From: Eggerthella sp. CAG:368
GTDB taxonomy: Bacteria; Actinomycetota; Coriobacteriia; Coriobacteriales; Eggerthellaceae
Direction: 5' to 3'
NCBI GenBank assembly: GCA_000434775.1
Contig: FR895493.1
Location: 154,186 to 159,517, forward strand
DNA length: 5,332 nucleotides
The position numbers and the translations under genes are program-made. The notes under the pieces are model-generated. The model ran no database searches and had not been told where the DNA came from. It saw nothing but the letters and a program-made list of their open reading frames with translations. This document shows, one piece after another, positions 1 to 4,858 of this stretch. Positions within the stretch are counted from its first letter, which is position 1, and each line of letters starts with the position of its first letter.

Positions 1-338
1 TTGAGGTCGAAAATGAAGTTCTCTGTACGTTGTCTGCTGATCAGAGCGTAATTGCAACGGGCGGTTCGGCAGTGTACTCCGATGAGGCCATGAAACACCT
101 TTCAAGTATCGGAACTGTTGTTTACTTGCAGGTTTCTTTAAAGGAGCTCGAAAATCGCCTCGGTGGCTTATATGAGCGCGGTGTTGTTATGAAAGACGGC
201 ATCGGTATGAGCTTGAACGCTTTATATGAGGAGCGCATTCCGCTCTATGAAAAATATGCTGAAGTAACTATTGATATTGATGGGCTTTCTGTTCGTGATG
301 CTGCTCGTCAGCTCGTTGATAAGCTTTCTATGCGCTAA
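1..338 (+). CDS. Shikimate kinase family protein, C-terminal part (5' end outside window)
   Basis: The reading frame is open from base 3 to the TAA at 336-338, giving 111 residues. The N-terminus with the Walker A P-loop lies off the left edge. Shikimate kinase phosphorylates the 3-OH of shikimate with ATP in aromatic amino acid synthesis, in the cytoplasm. Visible family marks are VIATGGSAV (fragment residues 16-24), which matches the glycine-rich substrate loop; the core strand GTVVYLQV (38-45); the lid region around R59; EERIPLYE (76-83), with the conserved Arg at 78; and a final helix. The usual third glycine of the GGG loop is Ser22, and the lid reads ERGVVM rather than the common RPLL type. 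I recall similar sequences annotated as shikimate kinase in anaerobic Gram-positives, so the fold is secure but the substrate is less so. An in-frame TTG at 30 is internal and should not be taken as the start. The gene ends just before a strong terminator. Confidence 0.85.
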   Translation, partial: EVENEVLCTLSADQSVIATGGSAVYSDEAMKHLSSIGTVVYLQVSLKELENRLGGLYERGVVMKDGIGMSLNALYEERIPLYEKYAEVTIDIDGLSVRDAARQLVDKLSMR

Positions 339-362
339 GCTAATACAAGAATATCTAAAGCT

Positions 363-405
363 TAAGGAGTGCTTATAGGGTGTCTATAAGCACTCCTTAT
401 TTTTT
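363..405 (+). terminator. Rho-independent terminator of the shikimate-kinase-like gene
   Basis: A perfect 16-bp stem (363-378 pairing with 384-399) encloses a 5-nt loop (GGTGT, 379-383). Six T residues follow at 400-405. The stem starts 25 bp after the TAA stop at 336-338. On the opposite strand the stem is not followed by a T run, so it acts mainly on + strand transcripts. Confidence 0.95.
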
Positions 406-617
406 GAAGTAAAAGAATCATAGCTTTCACGGCGAAAGGTTGTTTCTTTTCTCGCTAAGAAGCGTTGTTGCTTGTTAGCTTCACTCGTTGGCTCTCGGTG
501 CATAGGCTTTGTCTAACAAACGCTTTCGGTTTACATTTCGAAAGAACCAGTCTAGAGTTAAAACAGAATGGCAAGGAAAAATCCCTAGCGAATCAATGCA
601 TCGCAGATCGACGACAG
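406..617. other. Intergenic region between convergent genes, with small hairpins only
   Basis: This stretch lies between the + strand terminator and the stop of the - strand PPOX-like gene. I see no convincing gene in it. It holds three weak inverted repeats: CTTTC/GAAAG at 424-438, a 10-bp arm pair with one mismatch at 454-463/470-479, and CTTTCG/CGAAAG at 523-528/539-544. None is followed by a clear T run on either strand. No obvious terminator for the - strand gene was found here. A 61-codon + strand reading frame (509-694) runs into the antisense of the PPOX gene and has no protein-like features. Confidence 0.5.
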
Positions 618-1022
618 TTATATTTCAAGAAGTCGTTCTGAACCATCGATGTCAGCAATTTTTGCCGCACCTTCGGCTAGTGAAAAGAAGGTGAGTCGAG
701 GGTCTTCTGGCCCGTCATAGGTTTCTCCGAGGGCGGTCATGTGATCGTATCCTGCCTTGCGAGTTTCAGGGCTAACTTTATCAATCATGCTGGCTTTTCC
801 GGTAACGACAATCCAGCCAAAGCCGGGCTTCCAGCCACTGAGTTCGAATTTAGGGTTTGCTTTGAGCTGGTGATAAACGTCTTTGTTTGTGGCTGTGCAA
901 AACCAGAGTTTTCCGCCGTCAATTGCGGCAAAACTGAAGGGGCGAATACGTGGCTGATCCCCCTCGCAGGTTGCCAGATACCATGCTGGTACTGAAGTGA
1001 GATATTCTAGAATTTCATCCAT
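618..1022 (-). CDS. Pyridoxamine 5'-phosphate oxidase family protein (FMN-binding split barrel)
   Basis: This is a 134-residue cytoplasmic protein of the small PPOX-like flavin family. Members have a split beta-barrel that binds FMN (or in some cases F420 or haem) and usually act as homodimers; the substrate of most is unknown. Visible marks are the N-terminal WYLATCEGDQPRIRPFSFA stretch (14-32), where PRIRPF is the conserved strand and Arg motif, and KLWFCTATNKDVYHQLKANPKFEL (38-61), the typical loop and helix involved in cofactor phosphate contact. A barrel strand WIVVTGKA (70-77) follows. Length is normal for single-domain members. The ATG at 1022 is preceded by AAAGGA (1029-1034) at 6-nt spacing, which supports this start. 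The gene lies 127 bp after ecfT with no clear terminator between, so read-through from the ECF operon is possible. It is not a biosynthetic PdxH, which is longer. The exact reaction is unknown. Confidence 0.88.
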   Translation of the reverse strand: MDEILEYLTSVPAWYLATCEGDQPRIRPFSFAAIDGGKLWFCTATNKDVYHQLKANPKFELSGWKPGFGWIVVTGKASMIDKVSPETRKAGYDHMTALGETYDGPEDPRLTFFSLAEGAAKIADIDGSERLLEI

Positions 1023-1064
1023 TGCATGTCCTTTCTTGTCGGTATTTGATAGTGCAGAGAGTGT

Positions 1065-1093
1065 TTATTATTCGAGAAACGTAATTCTTGCAA
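1065..1093 (-). promoter_or_regulatory. Possible weak promoter for the PPOX-like gene
   Basis: On the - strand, TTGCAA (1088-1093) could serve as a -35. It is followed after 15-17 bp by overlapping -10 candidates: AATAAT (1067-1072, 15-bp spacer) or TAATAA (1065-1070, 17-bp spacer). Both matches are imperfect. The site lies 45-70 bp upstream of the ATG, a sensible distance. It would allow transcription of the PPOX-like gene independently of the ECF operon. Confidence 0.3.
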
Positions 1094-1149
1094 GATCTTA
1101 CAGAAGTCCTCTTCGCTCATCGCATGCATGTTGAGCCTTGCTCTGAGCT

Positions 1150-1971
1150 TTAGAGCAGCGCTAGAGCATAGGGAAGGCAAATATTGATTGCAATTATACA
1201 AGCGGTGCCAATAAGTAGATAAATAAAGCCAAGAAGATCTCGCTTTGAATAGGAGAGTGATTTGAGTCTTGTACGTCCAACTCCGCCGTGATAGCAGCGG
1301 GCATCCATACCAAGAGAGAGGGTTTCTGCATGGCGAAATGCGCTGGTGAAAAGGGGAACAATGAGTGAGGTCATCATAGAGATTGTGCCTTTAGGACTAG
1401 AGCTAAAGTTTGCTCCACGACTAATTTGAGCTCGGTAGATAGTTTGTAGCTCAAGGGCGAATTGAGGAAGAAAGCGCAGCGCAATTCCCATCATCATTGA
1501 AAGCTCGTGAGCAGGAAGGCCAATGCGCTTAAAGGGCTGCAAGAGCCGTTCGAAGGCGTCGGTAATATCAAGAGTTGTGGTTGCTAGGGTGAGTAAACTC
1601 ATGCCAAGAAGCAAAAGGGTAAGACGAATTGCGATAAAAATTGCCTGCTCAATGCCCTTTTGGCTGATGCAGATTATGCCTGCTTGGAAATATACTTCGC
1701 CGCCCTGGACAAAAAAGATATTGAGAAGTGTGGTGATAATAACAAGGAAAGCTAACGGTGCAATGGAAACGAATGCCTGCCTGAGCGAAATACGTGCAAA
1801 GGCAAACATGCCAAACGTAAATAAGGCAGCGACCCCCAATGCAGGGTAGGAGCCTGCGGCAAAAACCATCACCATAAACAGAAGCGATAAGAGCAGCTTG
1901 GCTCGGGGATCCATTTTGTGAACAGTGGAATCTCTTGAAAGATAGCGGCCGAAGATAGTTTGGATACTCAT
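1150..1971 (-). CDS. ecfT: ECF transporter transmembrane component EcfT
   Basis: EcfT is the integral membrane scaffold that links the substrate-binding S component to the two ATPases and transmits their movement. The 273 residues fit the family length. The conserved N-terminal stretch HKMDPRAKL (18-26) precedes the first membrane helix. Hydrophobic segments are visible at about 24-40, 43-58, 67-89, 109-130 and 246-270. The cytoplasmic coupling helices carry the two hallmark Arg motifs that contact the ATPases: SRG within AQISRGANF (181-189) and ARC within DARCYHGG (223-230). RFLPQ (166-170) is also typical. The ATG overlaps the ecfA2 stop by one base (TAATG), with GAGGAA just upstream inside ecfA2, which indicates translational coupling. 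It is the last gene of the S-A1-A2-T cluster. No intrinsic terminator was seen after it. Confidence 0.95.
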   Translation of the reverse strand: MSIQTIFGRYLSRDSTVHKMDPRAKLLLSLLFMVMVFAAGSYPALGVAALFTFGMFAFARISLRQAFVSIAPLAFLVIITTLLNIFFVQGGEVYFQAGIICISQKGIEQAIFIAIRLTLLLLGMSLLTLATTTLDITDAFERLLQPFKRIGLPAHELSMMMGIALRFLPQFALELQTIYRAQISRGANFSSSPKGTISMMTSLIVPLFTSAFRHAETLSLGMDARCYHGGVGRTRLKSLSYSKRDLLGFIYLLIGTACIIAINICLPYALALL

Positions 1972-2942
1972 TATTCCTCACCGCTTTGCTCTTGGGAGGA
2001 AGTGGCTGCTTTGGTTTCGGACGGCTTGCTCTCAGGTGCTCTGTCTTTGGGCGCCTTATTTTCTAACACGGAACAATGCCGAGAAAGCTCTTTGGCGATA
2101 GCGTCGGCTAGCGTATTGGGAAGATAGAGTTTCTCTTCCAGATTGAAACCAAGATCACGCAACTCGTTGGCGAGACGTACTGAATGAGGAACGCCGAGCC
2201 CAATTTCACGAAGTTCCTTAGCATGGCTAAACACTTCCTCGGGAGTGCCGAGCCAGGCAATTTCACCCTTATTCATTACCAAGACGCGATCGGCAAGGCG
2301 TGAAATATCATTCATGTTGTGAGAAACCATCACAATGGTTAAGCCTGAGCGATGAAACTTTTCAATGAGAGTAAGAAAGTCCTCGCGCGAAGCGGGGTCA
2401 AGGCCAGCAACGGGTTCATCAAGTACTAAAACACTAGGACGCATGGCGAGCACACCCGCAAATGCCACCCGTCGCTGCTGTCCGCCCGAGAGCTCAAACG
2501 GAGAAACGTCTCTCAATTCATCGAAAGAAAGATTAACTTGATCAAGCGCTTCTCGAACGCGCTCCTCGACTTCACGAGAGGAAAGCCCAAGGTTTCGTGG
2601 ACCGAAAGCAACATCTTCGTATACCGATGCGGCAAAGAGTTGGTGTTCGGGGTATTGGAAGACAAGACCAATGTCGCCGCGGGCTTCAATCGCGGTTTTT
2701 TTATTCGCAAGATCTTTCCCCTTCCAAAGAACGCGTCCTTCGGTGGGATGAACCAAGCCATTGAAGTGTTGTGTGAGAGTGGATTTTCCTGATCCTGTAT
2801 GTCCGGCAATGGCAAGAAATTCGCCATCTTCCAAAGAAAAGGAAACGTTTTTCAAAGCGTATTTTGGCGTTTCGCCTGCTTTTATTTGGCGTTTTGAAAG
2901 AGGGTTGTAGGAAAAGCTTACCTGTTCGAATGTAATCGACAT
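1971..2942 (-). CDS. ecfA2: ECF transporter ATP-binding protein EcfA2
   Basis: This is one of the two ABC ATPases that power the ECF importer; it pairs with EcfA1 on the cytoplasmic face of EcfT. Motifs in order are: Walker A GHTGSGKST (47-55), Q-loop in FQYPEHQLF (95-103, Gln96), signature LSGGQQRR (151-158), Walker B VLVLDEP with catalytic Glu176, D-loop AGLDP (179-183) and switch His208. DEPVAGLDP is the form usual in EcfA2, in contrast to DEASAMLDP in EcfA1, so the assignment is firm. At 323 residues it is longer than the roughly 280-290 typical of the family. The excess is a hydrophilic tail rich in Lys, Glu, Ser, Pro and Ala (about 295-323). A short insertion, SKRQIKAGETPKY (16-28), lies before the first conserved strand. 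The ATG lies inside ecfA1 (25-nt overlap including its stop) behind a perfect AAGGAGG. Confidence 0.96.
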   Translation of the reverse strand: MSITFEQVSFSYNPLSKRQIKAGETPKYALKNVSFSLEDGEFLAIAGHTGSGKSTLTQHFNGLVHPTEGRVLWKGKDLANKKTAIEARGDIGLVFQYPEHQLFAASVYEDVAFGPRNLGLSSREVEERVREALDQVNLSFDELRDVSPFELSGGQQRRVAFAGVLAMRPSVLVLDEPVAGLDPASREDFLTLIEKFHRSGLTIVMVSHNMNDISRLADRVLVMNKGEIAWLGTPEEVFSHAKELREIGLGVPHSVRLANELRDLGFNLEEKLYLPNTLADAIAKELSRHCSVLENKAPKDRAPESKPSETKAATSSQEQSGEE

Positions 2943-3739
2943 AGCTCCTCCTTCAGCGTTTCGGTGTTGATATGTGTTGAAACGGGAAGCCCTCTATCTT
3001 GCAGCATTCGAGATATTTTCGTTGCAAAAGGAATGGCAAGGTTGAGGGTACGAAGTTTTTCATCTTGTGTAAGAACTTCTTTAGGGGATCCGTCCAGAAC
3101 GCATAAGCCTTTTTCGAGCACAATAATGCGATCAGCTTCGGCAGCCTCCTCCATGAAATGAGTAATCATGACAATGGTCATTCCTTGTGCATGGAGTTCT
3201 TTGCATACGCGCATCAAACCGCGTCTGCCGCGGGGATCGAGCATGGCTGATGCTTCATCCAAAATAAGAATCTCGGGGTTCATGGCTAGAATGCCTGCGA
3301 TAGCAACGCGCTGTTTTTGCCCACCCGAAAGTGCTGTGGTTTCGCGGAGTTCGTATCCTGAAAGCCCAACCTGCGCGAGTGCCTTGGTTACGCGTTCGCG
3401 CAGTTCAGGATTTTCGATTCCTAGGTTTTCGGGGCCGAAGGCAACATCGTTTTCAACGAGGCTAGCAACGAGCTGATCATCTGGATTTTGAAAAACCGAA
3501 CCCGCAGAACTTCTGATAAGAAAGGTATATTCAGGATCTGATGTATCCATTCCCTTGGTGGTTACGGTTCCTTTGTCAGGAAGTAAAAGAGCGTTGATGA
3601 GCTTGGAAAAAGTAGATTTTCCTGAGCCATTCGCGCCTAGTACGCAAACAAACTGACCTTTTTCTATTGTGAGATTGAGGTCTTGTAAAACGTACGAATC
3701 GCCTGTATAGGTAAAAGAAACGTCACTAAATGTGATCAT
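2918..3739 (-). CDS. ecfA1: ECF transporter ATP-binding protein EcfA1
   Basis: This is the second ABC ATPase of the ECF importer, forming a heterodimer with EcfA2. The 273 residues are normal for the family. Motifs are Walker A GANGSGKST (35-43), Q-loop in FQNPDDQLV (83-91, Gln84), signature LSGGQKQR (137-144), Walker B ILILDEA with Glu162, D-loop MLDP (166-169) and switch His194. The DEASAMLDP block and the FQNPDDQ block are characteristic of EcfA1. All catalytic residues are present, so both ATPase sites of the heterodimer look competent. The ATG starts 3 nt after the stop of the S component. A GAAGGG sequence (3750-3755) inside the end of that gene lies 10 nt upstream of the start. The end of the gene overlaps the start of ecfA2 by 25 nt. 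Confidence 0.96.
   Translation of the reverse strand: MITFSDVSFTYTGDSYVLQDLNLTIEKGQFVCVLGANGSGKSTFSKLINALLLPDKGTVTTKGMDTSDPEYTFLIRSSAGSVFQNPDDQLVASLVENDVAFGPENLGIENPELRERVTKALAQVGLSGYELRETTALSGGQKQRVAIAGILAMNPEILILDEASAMLDPRGRRGLMRVCKELHAQGMTIVMITHFMEEAAEADRIIVLEKGLCVLDGSPKEVLTQDEKLRTLNLAIPFATKISRMLQDRGLPVSTHINTETLKEELCRLHSNR
2947..2953 (-). promoter_or_regulatory. Ribosome binding site of ecfA2, inside the ecfA1 coding sequence
   Basis: The perfect Shine-Dalgarno AAGGAGG lies 4 nt upstream of the ecfA2 ATG and within the last codons of ecfA1. It fixes the ecfA2 start at 2942. It also means ribosomes finishing ecfA1 pass directly over the initiation site of ecfA2, a coupling that would keep the two ATPase subunits near equal amounts. 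Confidence 0.85.
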
Positions 3740-3742
3740 GAA

Positions 3743-4324
3743 TTAGCGACCCTTCTTTTGGTCTTTCTTTGGGGTAATGATGTTTGAGATGGATTTATAA
3801 ACAATAAGGGTAATTACTGAATTTAAAAGACCTTTCAAAAGGTTGAAAGGAATAAGAACCGGAATAATCAGGGCAACAACGGCATCGAATGGAACGCCGA
3901 GCCAAGAAGGCGTAAGAAGAAGATTTCCAATGATAGAACCAATAACGCCTGCGATGATGCTGAATACCAAACCGATGATTGCAAACTTATAGGTGCGCTT
4001 TTTCTTGTAGATAAGAGCAGCAGGAAGAACGAAGCAGGTAACCACCAGGATGTTCATGAGAGCACCTGTGAAGTCTGCCATCAAAAGGCCATGGATGATA
4101 GCGGTAACAATACCAACGGCAACGCCGCCTGCAGGGCCATAGGCAAAACCTGCAACCATGGCGGGCATGTTCGAAGCATCGAACTTGAGCCAAGCTACGC
4201 CAGGAAGAAGAGGGAACTCAATAAAAGAAAGAAGCGTACCGATAGCGCACATAAGAGCCATGGTTACGAGTTGTCGCGTGCTCCAAACATTTGAATTGTT
4301 GGTGGGGGTTTTGCTTGCAGACAT
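3743..4324 (-). CDS. ECF transporter S component, RibU/FmnP-like (probable riboflavin)
   Basis: This membrane protein binds the vitamin and delivers it to the EcfA1-A2-T energy module. The 193 residues and about six hydrophobic segments (roughly 17-36, 52-70, 68-83, 88-106, 113-136, 150-178) are normal for S components. The block WLKFDASNMPAMVAGFAYGP (45-64), the GALMNILVVTCFVLPAALIYKKK region (87-109) and IPFNLLKG (158-165) closely resemble the matching regions of RibU-type riboflavin carriers as I remember them (e.g. KIDFSDIPAL, FVLP, MPFNIVKG). The family call is fairly firm. Riboflavin as the substrate is an inference, because binding residues cannot be checked here. It is the first gene of the cluster, 3 nt ahead of ecfA1. 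The ATG at 4324 has AGGAG (4331-4335) at 6-nt spacing. The Lys-rich C-terminus (185-193) fits a cytoplasmic end. Confidence 0.85.
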   Translation of the reverse strand: MSASKTPTNNSNVWSTRQLVTMALMCAIGTLLSFIEFPLLPGVAWLKFDASNMPAMVAGFAYGPAGGVAVGIVTAIIHGLLMADFTGALMNILVVTCFVLPAALIYKKKRTYKFAIIGLVFSIIAGVIGSIIGNLLLTPSWLGVPFDAVVALIIPVLIPFNLLKGLLNSVITLIVYKSISNIITPKKDQKKGR

Positions 4325-4390
4325 GAGTTTCTCCTGTCTTGTGTTCTGCAGAGGGATTTACTTTTTTTAGCCCGTGCGTTCAGCATATGC

Positions 4391-4419
4391 TTTGTACCTA
4401 TCACGAGCTATCTTGTAAA
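4391..4419 (-). promoter_or_regulatory. Sigma-70-type promoter of the ECF operon
   Basis: On the - strand, a -35 TTTACA (4414-4419, 5 of 6 consensus bases) and a -10 TACAAA (4391-4396, 4 of 6) are separated by exactly 17 bp. A/T-rich DNA lies immediately upstream (about 4420-4445). The expected transcription start is near 4384, giving a leader of about 60 nt before the S-component ATG. A perfect 10-bp palindrome, AGCATATGCT (4382-4391), overlaps the predicted start and could be an operator or chance. Confidence 0.6.
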
Positions 4420-4501
4420 GATTTATTTTAGCCTAAAAATAAACAACTACGCCGCATCCGTGTGGTTTTGGTCGCCTTGTCACGGTATGGGATACGGTCA
4501 T

Positions 4502-4600
4502 GAAATGCTGGGCGTGTAGGACTGCTGGTGCATTGAGTTTCCGGAGCGGTGGTTTGCTGGAGCGCTAGGTGCACCGGGTTATTGGAACGCTGGGCGCATT
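4502..4600. repeat. Degenerate tandem repeat patch, five units
   Basis: Five imperfect copies of a motif close to GGAgcGCTGGgcGCAt (+ strand) begin at 4502, 4519, 4543, 4559 and 4584. The distances are 17, 24, 16 and 25 bp, so units alternate short and long and the pair repeats every 40-41 bp. Best-matching copies are GGAGCGCTAGGTGCA (from 4559) and GGAACGCTGGGCGCA (from 4584). The patch is richer in G and C than its surroundings. It lies between the tRNA terminator and the ECF promoter, and the predicted promoters do not clearly transcribe it. Confidence 0.5.
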
Positions 4601-4604
4601 ATAC

Positions 4605-4635
4605 AAAAAAGCCATAAGGGGATTCCTTATGGCTT
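4605..4635 (-). terminator. Rho-independent terminator after tRNA-Arg
   Basis: The stem is AAGCCATAAGG (4609-4619) paired with CCTTATGGCTT (4625-4635), 11 bp without mismatch, around a 5-nt loop (4620-4624). On the - strand it runs into six T residues (4605-4610, partly shared with the stem base). It starts 10 bp beyond the CCA end of the tRNA, which it would terminate. Confidence 0.9.
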
Positions 4636-4645
4636 GGTATTTTAA

Positions 4646-4721
4646 TGGTGCCCCCGAGAGGAGTCGAACCTCCGACGCACGGTTTAGGAAACCGACGCTC
4701 TATCCACTGAGCTACGAGGGC
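4646..4721 (-). tRNA. tRNA-Arg (anticodon CCU)
   Basis: This 76-nt tRNA folds into a full cloverleaf. The acceptor arm is GCCCTCG with CGGGGGC (one G-U pair). The D stem is GCTC/GAGC. The anticodon loop TTCCTAA carries CCT, so the tRNA reads AGG codons. The variable loop is GCGTC. The T arm is GGAGG-TTCGACT-CCTCT with a terminal G-U pair. The discriminator base A and the CCA end are encoded in the DNA. The outermost anticodon-stem pair (27-43) is a U-U mismatch, a small oddity. A terminator follows directly. No convincing promoter was seen in the 137 bp upstream; the best -10-like sequence is TACAAA about 40 bp before the 5' end, without a good -35. Confidence 0.96.
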
Positions 4722-4790
4722 ATGTAGTTCAAAGCTTAGACTTAAGCCTGAGCTCAAAGTTTGTACTAAAATCTTCGCCAATTCTAACAT

Positions 4791-4827
4791 ATTGGGCCTG
4801 CGTGCATATATTACACACAGGCCCAAT
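4791..4827 (-). other. Strong hairpin without U-tract between the PASTA gene and tRNA-Arg
   Basis: The arms ATTGGGCCTG (4791-4800) and CAGGCCCAAT (4818-4827) are perfectly complementary. In the - strand RNA the stem continues by four more pairs, including one G-U (position 4801 with 4817), closing a 9-nt A/T-rich loop. In a + strand RNA that same position would be a C-A mismatch, so the structure suits - strand transcripts. It begins about 31 bp after the PASTA gene stop. No T run follows, so it may be an atypical terminator, an mRNA 3' end protector or a processing site. Confidence 0.5.
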
Positions 4828-4858
4828 GAAGGTATGCTGAAATGGTTTAGATAGAAGA

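Larger units (their letters stand above)
4325..4645. other. Gene-free region between the ECF operon and tRNA-Arg
   Basis: This 321-bp stretch holds, in - strand order, the tRNA terminator (4605-4635), a degenerate repeat patch (about 4502-4600), an A/T-rich block (about 4420-4445) that could act as an UP element, the ECF promoter (4391-4419) and a leader of about 60 nt. Nothing convincing was seen at 4446-4501 apart from a loose CCGTG/CACGG inverted repeat. I found no protein-coding frame and no FMN, TPP or cobalamin riboswitch core motifs by eye. Confidence 0.6.

Noticed and set aside
509..694. 61-codon + strand ORF (MSNKRFRFTF...)
   Set aside because: It runs into the antisense of the PPOX-like gene, is rich in Arg and Lys without domain-like pattern, and has no good ribosome site.
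741..995. 84-codon + strand ORF
   Set aside because: It lies wholly antisense to the well-supported PPOX-like gene and shows no family resemblance.
1141..1160. Short hairpin TGCTCT/AGAGCA at the ecfT stop as a terminator
   Set aside because: It has only six pairs, spans the stop codon and has no T run after it on the - strand.
1649..1981. 110-codon - strand ORF
   Set aside because: It is a frame-shifted shadow of ecfT, Cys- and Tyr-rich with no recognisable domain, whereas ecfT carries all family motifs.
3168..3476. 102-codon + strand ORF
   Set aside because: It is antisense to ecfA1 and its composition is a by-product of the ATPase codons.
4325..4600. Riboswitch (FMN, TPP, cobalamin) upstream of the ECF operon
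   Set aside because: None of the conserved core segments of these aptamers could be found by eye on the - strand. A covariance search would be decisive.
4502..4600. CRISPR array
   Set aside because: Units are degenerate, the spacing alternates between about 17 and 25 bp, and there are no unique spacers or cas genes.
4599..4826. 75-codon - strand ORF
   Set aside because: It reads through the whole tRNA-Arg gene and both neighbouring hairpins, so it is not a real protein gene.
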